Notes under the pieces: model-generated
The model's database searches: none
What the model was told of the DNA's origin: nothing
What the model saw: only the letters and a program-made list of their open reading frames with translations
DNA from: Nitrospirota bacterium
GTDB taxonomy: Bacteria; NPL-UPA2; JAGMAN01
Reading direction: 5' to 3'
DNA: 7,476 bases
Assembly: GCA_030605915.1 (NCBI GenBank)
Contig: JAUWHM010000084.1
Location: 1 to 7,476, forward strand
Shown: positions 1 through 5,897 of the stretch, one piece after another
How positions within the stretch are numbered: position 1 is the stretch's first letter
Layout: each line of letters opens with the position of its first letter
Made by a program: the position numbers and the translations under genes

Positions 1-1
1 G

Positions 2-100
2 CCCGTGGATAACAGTGAAGAGGTCATAGAAGCCAAAAGGCAGGAATTAGAAGAATCCCTTAAGGGTATTACCCAGCAAGCAGATAGATATTTTGAATAA
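2..100 (+). CDS. C-terminal fragment of a probable DUF374 lysophospholipid acyltransferase
   Basis: Thirty-two codons and a TAA stop are open from the left edge of the window; the rest of the gene lies outside. The peptide is charged and helical, with the pattern KRQELEESLKGITQQADRYF. From memory of the family, this resembles the extreme C-terminus of DUF374 acyltransferases, where an arginine/glutamate-rich helix of the form 'LEEALN.iT..AD' closes the protein. Those enzymes are membrane-associated and are often encoded next to kdtA and lpxK in diderm bacteria, which fits the gene starting 14 nt downstream. No catalytic motif is visible because only the tail is present, so the family call rests on a short motif and on context. 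Another protein with a helical tail is possible. Confidence 0.5.
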   Translation, partial: PVDNSEEVIEAKRQELEESLKGITQQADRYFE

Positions 101-114
101 AGAATTGGCACGGG

Positions 115-1224
115 GTGTGGGCAGGAATAGCGGAGGGGCAAAAGAGAGGGCTGTTGGCTAGTCTCCTTCGGGGCGCCTTGGCAGTTCTCTCCTTGGTCTA
201 CTGTCTTCTCATCCAATCCGTTCTATTTTTATACCGATTGAGGGTATTAAGGAAGAGAAAACTACCTGCTCGGGTAATCAGCGTGGGTAATATCACGGTT
301 GGAGGGACAGGGAAAACTCCCTTGGTAGAGATGCTGGCCAGCGAGTTAGGGAAGAGAGGATGTAAGGTAGCTATTTTGAGCCGGGGATATGGGAGAAGGG
401 TTAATCCTGCTGCTGGCAAGCGGATGCCGCGAATGGTCAATCGGGTTGCCGTAGTTTCTGATGGGAAGACTCTCTTGATGGATGCCATGGAGGCAGGGGA
501 TGAACCTTATCTTCTGGCTAGGAACTTGCCGCAGGTAGCCGTTCTGGTAGGCAAGGATAGAAGATTAACTGGAAATTATGCTCTAAATAAATTGAGGGTG
601 GATACCATCATCTTGGATGACGGCTATCAATATTGGCCATTAAAAAAAGACCTAAATATCGTGATCATTGATAGCACCAATCCCTTCGGCACCGGGCACC
701 TACTTCCTCGAGGAAGATTGCGGGAACCACTGGGAAGTTTGAAGCGGGCGGACCTATTTTTCTTAACCAGAGTCGATCAGGTAGATGCCGTGGAAGGACT
801 GATGGAGAGACTGGGGAGGCTCAACCCCCAAGCCAAGGTGCTAAAAAGCGTTCATCAGGCTGACCATCTAATTGATCTTAGGACAGGAGAGAGAACTGAG
901 TTAACTATACTTAAGGGCAAGAAAGTTCTGCCTCTCTCCAGCATTGGGAATCCCGAATCCTTTGAAAGGACACTGAATGATTTGGGAGCTCTATTAGTGG
1001 ACAGTGTTCGTTTCCCCGATCACCACCTTTATCAGCCTGGGGAGCTCAAAGGAGTGGAGGAGGAGGCCATCAGGAAGGGAGCAGAATTAATTATTACCAC
1101 GGAGAAGGATGCTGTTCGCCTTCCCTTAAAGGAATCAGGTTTTCCCTACTTGTTTCTGGTGGTCAAACTGAAAATTACGCAAGGCAGGGAGCATTTAGAA
1201 AGTCTGCTGAAATGTCCAAGATAA
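115..1224 (+). CDS. lpxK: Tetraacyldisaccharide 4'-kinase LpxK
   Basis: LpxK transfers the ATP gamma-phosphate to the 4' position of the tetraacyl disaccharide-1-phosphate, giving lipid IVA, on the cytoplasmic face of the inner membrane. A hydrophobic N-terminal anchor (residues about 17-41) precedes the P-loop segment GNITVGGTGKTP (58-69, lysine 67). Further family motifs follow: SRGYGRR (89-95), AGDEPYLLAR (127-136), the Walker-B-like DDGYQY (168-173), FGTGHLLPRGRLREP (191-205), IGNPESF (277-283), FPDHHLY (300-306) and TTEKDAVRLP (328-337). At 369 aa it is somewhat longer than the roughly 310-330 aa common in the family. The excess lies at the N-terminus and in a loop at about 96-110. The usual DDGFQH is DDGYQY here. 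The GTG at 115 lacks a clear ribosome site; TTG at 154, after GGAGG at 132-136, is an alternative that keeps most of the anchor. The 3' end overlaps waaF by 13 nt, which suggests co-translation. Confidence 0.95.
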   Translation: MWAGIAEGQKRGLLASLLRGALAVLSLVYCLLIQSVLFLYRLRVLRKRKLPARVISVGNITVGGTGKTPLVEMLASELGKRGCKVAILSRGYGRRVNPAAGKRMPRMVNRVAVVSDGKTLLMDAMEAGDEPYLLARNLPQVAVLVGKDRRLTGNYALNKLRVDTIILDDGYQYWPLKKDLNIVIIDSTNPFGTGHLLPRGRLREPLGSLKRADLFFLTRVDQVDAVEGLMERLGRLNPQAKVLKSVHQADHLIDLRTGERTELTILKGKKVLPLSSIGNPESFERTLNDLGALLVDSVRFPDHHLYQPGELKGVEEEAIRKGAELIITTEKDAVRLPLKESGFPYLFLVVKLKITQGREHLESLLKCPR

Positions 1225-2261
1225 TAGTGAGGGTTCCCAATTGGCTGGGGGACGCAGTGCTTTCTACCCCAGCCCTTCATCTCCTCAGACAGAAATTTCC
1301 CCGCTCCTACATCGTTGTCATGGCTAAGGAGTGGGTGGGGCCGGTCTTTAAATTTAACCCGGATGTCAACGATACATTTGTGATACCGGAAGAGAAAGGC
1401 TACCGGTGGATGGCCAGGAATTTGAGAGAGGATAATTTCGACCTGGGAATACTCTTCCCAAACTCTTTCTCCTCGGCTTTTCTCTTCTGGTTAGCCAGAA
1501 TCACGGAAAGGGTAGGTTACGCCACAGATGGCCGCTCGCTTTTCCTTACCGAGGGGATAAAACGCAGCCCTATTTTTAGAAGGGAGCATCAGGTGAGATA
1601 TTATCTCCATTTAGTGGAACAAACTGGGAGTAATGCATTGGCGGCGAGTGACCAACATTCAACTATTGGGGAAGAAAGTCTGGTTTGGAACATAACAGCC
1701 GAGGAAGACAAGTGGGCGCAGGAACGGCTGAAGCACCTTGGCCTTTCGCCAGAAGATAGAATAGTTGGAATAAACCCGGGGGCGACCTATGGGTCGGCCA
1801 AGCGATGGTTCCCTGATAGGTTTGCTAAATTAGCAGATGAACTTTCTAAAAGATATGAGGCCAGGGTGGTTGTCTTTGGAAGCGGTGAGGAAAAGGGGAT
1901 AGCCAACTCCATAGTTAATTTGACCGAGATAAAGCCAGTTAACCTGGCTGGGCAGACCAATCTTCGCCAGTTAGCTGCCCTCATCTCTAAATGCGTTCTG
2001 TTTATTACCAATGATACAGGAACGATGCATGTGGCCGCGGCGGTGAAAATACCGGTAGTGGCTATCTTTGGCTCTACTGATCCGGTGAGGACTGGCCCCT
2101 GGGGGGAAGGGCATATTATTGTCAGGGAGGAAGTTCCCTGCAGCCCGTGTCTGGAGAAGGAATGTCCCAGGGGAGATTATCTCTGCTTTGAGAAAATAAG
2201 GGTTGAGGATGTCCTGAAGGCAGCAGAGAAGCAATTGGCTAAAGGCGGCACCGGCCTTTAG
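1212..2261 (+). CDS. waaF: ADP-heptose:LPS heptosyltransferase (WaaF/RfaF type, GT9)
   Basis: This is a GT9 glycosyltransferase of 349 aa, the usual family length, predicted to add heptose from an ADP-heptose donor to the LPS inner core in the cytoplasm. The N-terminal Rossmann half begins with VRVPNWLGDAVLSTPAL, in which D14 of the NWLGD motif matches the acidic residue considered catalytic in this family. The donor-binding C-terminal half contains NPGATYGSAKRWFP (188-201), VVVFGSGEEKG (219-229), NLAGQTNLRQLAALI (244-258), NDTGTMHVAAA (267-277) and FGSTDPVRTGPWG (286-298). These favour heptosyltransferase II over I. Four cysteines, C310, C313, C318 and C325, form a tail cluster that I recall in non-proteobacterial relatives. 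The ATG lies inside the lpxK 3' end. The last codons (KGGTGL) sit in a strong inverted repeat, so the C-terminus may have been remodelled by repeat insertion. Confidence 0.92.
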   Translation: MSKIIVRVPNWLGDAVLSTPALHLLRQKFPRSYIVVMAKEWVGPVFKFNPDVNDTFVIPEEKGYRWMARNLREDNFDLGILFPNSFSSAFLFWLARITERVGYATDGRSLFLTEGIKRSPIFRREHQVRYYLHLVEQTGSNALAASDQHSTIGEESLVWNITAEEDKWAQERLKHLGLSPEDRIVGINPGATYGSAKRWFPDRFAKLADELSKRYEARVVVFGSGEEKGIANSIVNLTEIKPVNLAGQTNLRQLAALISKCVLFITNDTGTMHVAAAVKIPVVAIFGSTDPVRTGPWGEGHIIVREEVPCSPCLEKECPRGDYLCFEKIRVEDVLKAAEKQLAKGGTGL

Positions 2262-2320
2262 CCAGTGCTGCAGCGGAGCAGCACTGCCCACTGGCATTGC
2301 CTCTGGCGGTGTTTCACCGC
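2236..2320 (+). repeat. Cluster of three hairpins across the waaF stop codon and spacer
   Basis: Three inverted repeats are read directly. First, GGCTAAAGGC (2237-2246) pairs perfectly with GCCTTTAGCC (2254-2263) around a 7-nt loop; T2236/A2264 extends it to 11 bp, and the waaF TAG stop lies in the right arm. Second, CAGTGCTGC (2263-2271) pairs perfectly with GCAGCACTG (2278-2286) around a 6-nt loop. Third, GCGGTG (2306-2311) pairs with CACCGC (2315-2320) around TTT. GCCAGTG (2261-2267) can alternatively pair with CACTGGC (2289-2295), so the RNA could switch between folds. None is followed by a T-run on either strand, so they do not look like intrinsic terminators. Parts resemble, in reverse orientation, the insert in the second deacetylase gene (6056-6130), so I read this as a dispersed palindromic repeat. 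A role in mRNA stability or in separating the two genes' expression is possible. Confidence 0.75.
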
Positions 2321-2365
2321 AAGAAAAAATCCGCTCACGGCTAATGCCGAAACTCAATATGGCTT

Positions 2366-3268
2366 ATGAAAAAGAATCGGAGATGGGAAAAGAAAATCGG
2401 GGGCTGGATTGGTTCGCTGTTCATCTGGACAGTGGTGAGGTTAGCTCCTCTTCTTCCTCTCCGTGTTATGTATGGCCTGGGCAAACTATCGGGAGATTTA
2501 GTCTACTTTATCTGGCGAGATAGAAGGAGGATTACCCTTAACAATCTGAATCTGGCTTTTGGAAGGGAAAAAGACCTGAGACATCTTAGACTTATTGCCA
2601 GGCAGGTCTACCGGGATCTCATGACCGGGCTGTGCGAGGCAGTTCGCTTCGTCTTACTTCCAGCCGCGCACCTTGATAGAAGATTAACGGTGGAAGGCAG
2701 GGAGAATCTGGTAGAAGCTCTCAAGGAAGGAAAGGGAGTGATTGCTCTCAGTGCTCACTTAGGCTGTTTTCCTCTGATTGGGAGAAAATTAGCTTCAGAG
2801 GGTTTCCCCTTTAATTATGTTATCCGCTTCCCCAGGGATGTCAGGTTAACCGGTCGTCTCAAACAGTTGGCCCAGAGGGTGGGGGTCAGATTCATCTCTA
2901 CCAAGCCTGAGCGGCGATCTGCCAGCCACTGTTTAGAGGCTTTGAGGAGGAATGAGATCGTCTGTTTGCTCGGCGATCAACGCACCAAGGAGGGAGTGGT
3001 AGTGGACTTCTTCGGGCATCCAGTTCTTGCGGCCACCGGGCCGGTAGTCCTCTCTCTCAGGACCGGAGCAAAGATTCTGCCCATGTTCATCATCCGCCGC
3101 TCTGACAATAGGCATCAGTTAATAATTGGTTCTCCACTTGCCCTGGAGATAACTGAAGACAGGGAGAAAGATATCTATATTAACACAGTTAGACTAACGA
3201 AGCTGATTGAGCGTTATGTGCGGCTCTACCCAACTCAATGGGCCTGGATACATAGGCGGTGGAGGTGA
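2366..3268 (+). CDS. LpxL/HtrB-family lipid A late acyltransferase, variant active-site motif
   Basis: This 300-aa member of the bacterial lauroyl/myristoyl acyltransferase family would add a secondary acyl chain to lipid A from an acyl-carrier donor at the inner membrane. A membrane segment lies at about residues 13-32. Family landmarks are RRRITLNNLNLAF (53-65), the active-site region IALSAHLGCFPLIG (126-139, H131), LLGDQRTKEG (201-210), VDFFGHP (213-219), TGPVVLSLRTGAKILPM (224-240) and the C-terminal YPTQWAWIHRRW (288-299). The canonical H-X4-E/D motif is altered: proline 136 stands where the acidic residue is expected, so activity or mechanism may differ, although I recall subfamilies ending in 'FPL' here. 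The ATG is the only in-frame candidate after an upstream stop at 2342, but it has no recognisable Shine-Dalgarno site and follows a 104-nt hairpin-rich spacer. The exact acyl specificity (LpxL, LpxM or other) cannot be read from the sequence. Confidence 0.87.
   Translation: MKKNRRWEKKIGGWIGSLFIWTVVRLAPLLPLRVMYGLGKLSGDLVYFIWRDRRRITLNNLNLAFGREKDLRHLRLIARQVYRDLMTGLCEAVRFVLLPAAHLDRRLTVEGRENLVEALKEGKGVIALSAHLGCFPLIGRKLASEGFPFNYVIRFPRDVRLTGRLKQLAQRVGVRFISTKPERRSASHCLEALRRNEIVCLLGDQRTKEGVVVDFFGHPVLAATGPVVLSLRTGAKILPMFIIRRSDNRHQLIIGSPLALEITEDREKDIYINTVRLTKLIERYVRLYPTQWAWIHRRWR
3261..3268 (+). promoter_or_regulatory. Ribosome binding site for GT2, overlapping the acyltransferase stop
   Basis: GGAGGTGA is a strong Shine-Dalgarno match, and its final TGA is the stop codon of the upstream acyltransferase. 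It is followed in frame by GTG at 3279 (10 nt from the end of the site) and ATG at 3285 (16 nt). By spacing the GTG is better; by homology the ATG gives the usual short N-terminus. Termination of the upstream gene on the site suggests coupled translation. Confidence 0.6.
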
Positions 3269-3284
3269 TGGAGTTTCGGTGAAA

Positions 3285-4058
3285 ATGAGTAATCTATCAG
3301 TAGTGGTTATTACCAGGAACGAAGAGAGAGATATCGGTGCCTGCCTGGAGAGCGTGAAGTGGGCTGATGAGATTATCGTGGTGGACGATTTCAGTCAGGA
3401 TAGGACAGTGGAAATTTGCCATCGGTGGACAGACAGGGTCCTTCAGAGGAAATGGGAGGGATATGCTGAGGGCAAGAACTTTGCCATAGAGAAAGCCTCA
3501 GGCCAATGGATATTGAGTTTGGATGCGGATGAGAGAGTTTCTTCCAATCTTAAGGCGGAGATAAAAGGGGTGCTTGACCCGTTTAGAGATAAATCTCTAA
3601 CGGGTCTTGAACGGGATACCATCTGCGATGGGTATTCTATCCCCATGAAGTTCTATTTCTTTGGTCACTGGATGAGATACGGCGGCCTTTATCCTAAACG
3701 GCACCTGCGGCTCTTCCGGAAGGGAAAAGTTAAGTTTGAGGAAAGGGCAGTGCACGAGGGAGTCAAGGTCACCGGGCGGGTAGGATACCTTAAGGAACCA
3801 ATGCTCCATTATAGCTACGAGAATCTCAACGATTATTTAGAGAAGTTCGACCGATATAGTACCCTGGACGCCCTGGATAAGGTTGATAAACGAAGATATG
3901 GGAGATGGTATCCCTTCTTGCGTCTTCCAGTTGAATTTATACTCACTTATTTTATAAGACAGGGTTTCAGGGACGGATTCTACGGACTCTTATACAGTGT
4001 TCTCAACTCTTTCTATGTATTCGTTAAATATATGAAGTTGTGGGAGGTCCAAAGGTAA
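3285..4058 (+). CDS. Family 2 glycosyltransferase, KdtX/WaaE-like LPS core transferase
   Basis: The product is a 257-aa GT-A fold enzyme like the KdtX/WaaE (LgtF-related) proteins, which add glucose or a similar sugar to the LPS inner core from a nucleotide-sugar donor in the cytoplasm. Visible elements, numbered from the ATG, are LSVVVITRNEERDI (4-17), DEIIVVDDFSQDRT (28-41), GYAEGKNFAIEKASGQW (59-75), the metal-binding DAD in LSLDADERV (78-85, D80 and D82), YPKRHLRLFRKG (136-147), VHEG (156-159) and a C-terminal FRDGFYGLLYS segment (228-238) that is hydrophobic and probably membrane-associated. A longer in-frame start at 3207 lies inside the upstream gene and encodes a glycine-rich stretch unlike the family, so it was not used; GTG at 3279 is possible. 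Residues 98-108 are encoded by a near-perfect palindrome and look like an insertion relative to relatives. The exact sugar donor is not determinable. Confidence 0.88.
   Translation: MSNLSVVVITRNEERDIGACLESVKWADEIIVVDDFSQDRTVEICHRWTDRVLQRKWEGYAEGKNFAIEKASGQWILSLDADERVSSNLKAEIKGVLDPFRDKSLTGLERDTICDGYSIPMKFYFFGHWMRYGGLYPKRHLRLFRKGKVKFEERAVHEGVKVTGRVGYLKEPMLHYSYENLNDYLEKFDRYSTLDALDKVDKRRYGRWYPFLRLPVEFILTYFIRQGFRDGFYGLLYSVLNSFYVFVKYMKLWEVQR
3576..3606 (+). repeat. Palindromic element inside the GT2 coding sequence
   Basis: GACCCGTTTAGAGAT (3576-3590) is followed by AA and then ATCTCTAACGGGTC (3593-3606). The arms are reverse complements over 14 bases with a single extra T in the left arm. It encodes residues 98-108 (DPFRDKSLTGL) without breaking the frame. 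A further AACGGG at 3610-3615 could compete with the right arm for pairing with CCCGTT at 3578-3583. It lies between the DAD motif and the DGYSIP strand, where the family has a surface loop, so an extra peptide would be tolerated. I interpret it as a short mobile or amplified palindrome, distinct in sequence from the other repeats in this window. Confidence 0.75.
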
Positions 4059-4104
4059 GGCGAAGTTAGGGATATGCCGAAACTTCACTTGGATTGTATG
4101 TTAA

Positions 4105-4812
4105 ATGGCCGGAATACCAGTTCTCATGTATCATAAGGTAAGTCCTAACCGGGGAAGGAAGGCAGAGAAGCTCCGGGTCAGCCCGGAGAAATTTGACTGG
4201 CAGATGAAATATCTATTTAGCCGCGGGTTTCGAACCATATCGGCCAGCCAACTATTAGATTTCTGTCAAGGGGAAAGAGCTTTACCTAAGAGGAGAATAA
4301 TCATAAGTTTTGACGATGGATACCAGGATAACTTCCTCTATTCCTTCCCCATCCTAAAGAAATATGGCTTTAGGGCAATTATTTTTTTAGTTACCGATTA
4401 TGTCGGGTCAGACAGCGGCTGGGATGAGAAGGGACCTGAGCAACTCCTCAACTGGGCCGAGATTGAGGAGATGCGTCAGGCTGGTATGGAATTTGGTTCC
4501 CACAGCCACACTCACCGTCTTTTACCTTCCTTGCCTGAAGAAGAAATAAGATCAGAGGTTGAGCGTTCAAAGAGTGTCCTGGAAAGTAAACTTGGTGAAC
4601 CGGTTGAGTTTTTCTCCTACCCCTGGGGAAAATTAAGTGAAGATGTGAAGAAAACAGTTAAAGACTGTGGCTATCAAGGAGCTTTCTCCACTCTGCCGGG
4701 CAAGAATCGGATAGGGGAAGACTCCTTTGCCCTGAGACGAATACTTATTCGTGGATACGATACTTCATTCCATTTCTTCCTCAATCTGAAATTAGGACGC
4801 AGTAGAATATGA
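4105..4812 (+). CDS. NodB-type polysaccharide deacetylase (carbohydrate esterase 4), first copy
   Basis: This 235-aa protein has the NodB homology fold. It begins IPVLMYHKV (4-12) with no signal peptide, so it should act in the cytoplasm or on the inner face of the membrane. CE4 motifs are complete: SFDDGYQDN (68-76) carries the catalytic base and metal aspartates D70 and D71, GSHSHTH (131-137) carries metal ligands H133 and H137, and FSYPWG (170-175) forms the groove. The family hydrolyses N-acetyl (or N-formyl, as in ArnD) groups on sugars using a divalent metal. In this context the likely substrate is an N-acetylated amino sugar on an LPS core intermediate or lipid-linked sugar, which is inference. 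The start follows a 46-nt spacer with only a weak ribosome site; a 6-bp inverted repeat (4062-4067 with 4081-4086) lies in that spacer. The 3' end overlaps the GT4 start by ATGA. It is a paralogue of the deacetylase at 5894-6751. Confidence 0.88.
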   Translation: MAGIPVLMYHKVSPNRGRKAEKLRVSPEKFDWQMKYLFSRGFRTISASQLLDFCQGERALPKRRIIISFDDGYQDNFLYSFPILKKYGFRAIIFLVTDYVGSDSGWDEKGPEQLLNWAEIEEMRQAGMEFGSHSHTHRLLPSLPEEEIRSEVERSKSVLESKLGEPVEFFSYPWGKLSEDVKKTVKDCGYQGAFSTLPGKNRIGEDSFALRRILIRGYDTSFHFFLNLKLGRSRI

Positions 4813-5897
4813 TCACTATTCTCCACACGGAATCCTCCCGCCAGTGGGGAGGGCAGGAGCAGCGCATCCTGGGCGAGGCAGCGCAGCTTAGCAAGCGGGG
4901 ATACCGAGTAATTATTGCCTGCCGTCCGGATAGCCGGATACTACGCCGGGCCAGGCAAGCAGGTATAAAGACCCGCAAGGTAAATATGCACAGTGGGTTC
5001 AACCTCAAAGCTTTTCTAAAACTGGTATGGCTGATATATCGAGAGAAAGTTAACATCGTCAATACCCATAGTTCTAAAGATAGCTGGTTAGCTTCCCTGG
5101 CTGTTAGGTTAACTACCTGCTCGAAAGTCATTCGCACCCGCCATGTCTCTATTCCCATACCAAAACATCCCTTTAATATTGTTTACCGACTGGCACATAA
5201 GATTATAACTTGCGGGGAGATGATAAGACAAGCAATGATAAAGGATAATCGGCTAGAGCCAGAAAAAATTGTCTCCATCCCAACTGGAGTTGATTTGCGC
5301 AGATTTGATTCTGGCTTGGGTGGAAGCGCGGTGAGGGAAGAATTTGGGATAGGACCAGATATCCCGTTAGTCGGCACCGTGGGAATCATCAGAAGCGAAA
5401 AAGGACATTTTTATTTTGTCAAGGCAGCACAACGGATACTTGAGGAGAAGTCAGGAGTGAGATTTCTCATCGTTGGCAATGAGCCGAAAGGAGACACAGT
5501 CCGCCGCCAGATTAAGGAGTTAGGTTTAGAAAAAGAGATAATTATGGCCGGGCTCCGTGATGATATTCCACAGATTTTAGCTGCCCTCAATATCTTTGTC
5601 CTACCTTCTCTGAAGGAAGGTGTTCCTCAGGGAGTAGCTCAGGCTTTAGCCATGAAGAAGGCGGTAGTGGCTACAGCCGTAGGAGGAGTTCCAGAATTGA
5701 TTGAGAATGGTAGGACCGGCATCCTCGTTCCTCCCCGGGATGTAGAAGCTTTAGCCGAAGCCATCTTGGAGTTACTGAATGATAAGGAGAAGGCAAAGAG
5801 ACTAGGCGAGAACGGACGGCACTTGATAGAGGAGAAGTTCAGCCTGGAGGAAATGGTAGAGAAGATAGAGTCCCTCTACTGCGATTTGTTAGGATGA
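4809..5897 (+). CDS. Family 4 glycosyltransferase (GT-B), LPS core or surface glycan
   Basis: This 362-aa GT-B enzyme transfers a sugar from a nucleotide donor. The N-terminal acceptor domain starts ILHTESSRQWGGQEQRI (4-20), with the glycine-rich GGQE at 14-17, then NTHSSKDSW (85-93) and IRTRHVSIP (108-116). The linker IPTGVDLRRF (157-166) leads into the donor-binding domain: VGTVGIIRSEKG (188-199), FLIVGNEPKGD (219-229), IIMAGLRDDIP (244-254), LPSLKEGVPQGVAQALAM (265-282) and AVGGVPELIENGRTGILVPP (290-309). The usual E-X7-E motif here is E270 to Q278, a conservative change also found, as I recall, in some active relatives. ATGA overlaps link it to deacetylases on both sides, so the three proteins are probably made together and may act on one sugar in sequence. 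Donor and acceptor are unknown. No membrane helix is evident, and such enzymes usually bind the inner membrane peripherally. Confidence 0.9.
   Translation: MITILHTESSRQWGGQEQRILGEAAQLSKRGYRVIIACRPDSRILRRARQAGIKTRKVNMHSGFNLKAFLKLVWLIYREKVNIVNTHSSKDSWLASLAVRLTTCSKVIRTRHVSIPIPKHPFNIVYRLAHKIITCGEMIRQAMIKDNRLEPEKIVSIPTGVDLRRFDSGLGGSAVREEFGIGPDIPLVGTVGIIRSEKGHFYFVKAAQRILEEKSGVRFLIVGNEPKGDTVRRQIKELGLEKEIIMAGLRDDIPQILAALNIFVLPSLKEGVPQGVAQALAMKKAVVATAVGGVPELIENGRTGILVPPRDVEALAEAILELLNDKEKAKRLGENGRHLIEEKFSLEEMVEKIESLYCDLLG

Noticed and set aside
2263..2320. Rho-independent terminator after waaF
   Set aside because: The stems are strong but no T-run follows them on either strand; the A-run after the last stem has the wrong polarity for plus-strand termination.
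1971..2357. Minus-strand open frame of 128 codons over the waaF end and spacer
   Set aside because: It overlaps the conserved waaF C-terminus and the hairpin region, and its translation resembles no family; it is a by-product of the opposite strand.
3207..3284. Upstream ATG extension of the GT2 gene
   Set aside because: It lies within the acyltransferase gene, encodes a glycine-rich stretch atypical of the family, and precedes the strong ribosome site at 3261.
4781..5158. Minus-strand open frame of 125 codons inside the GT4 gene
   Set aside because: It is antisense to a clearly conserved glycosyltransferase and has no motif or supported start.
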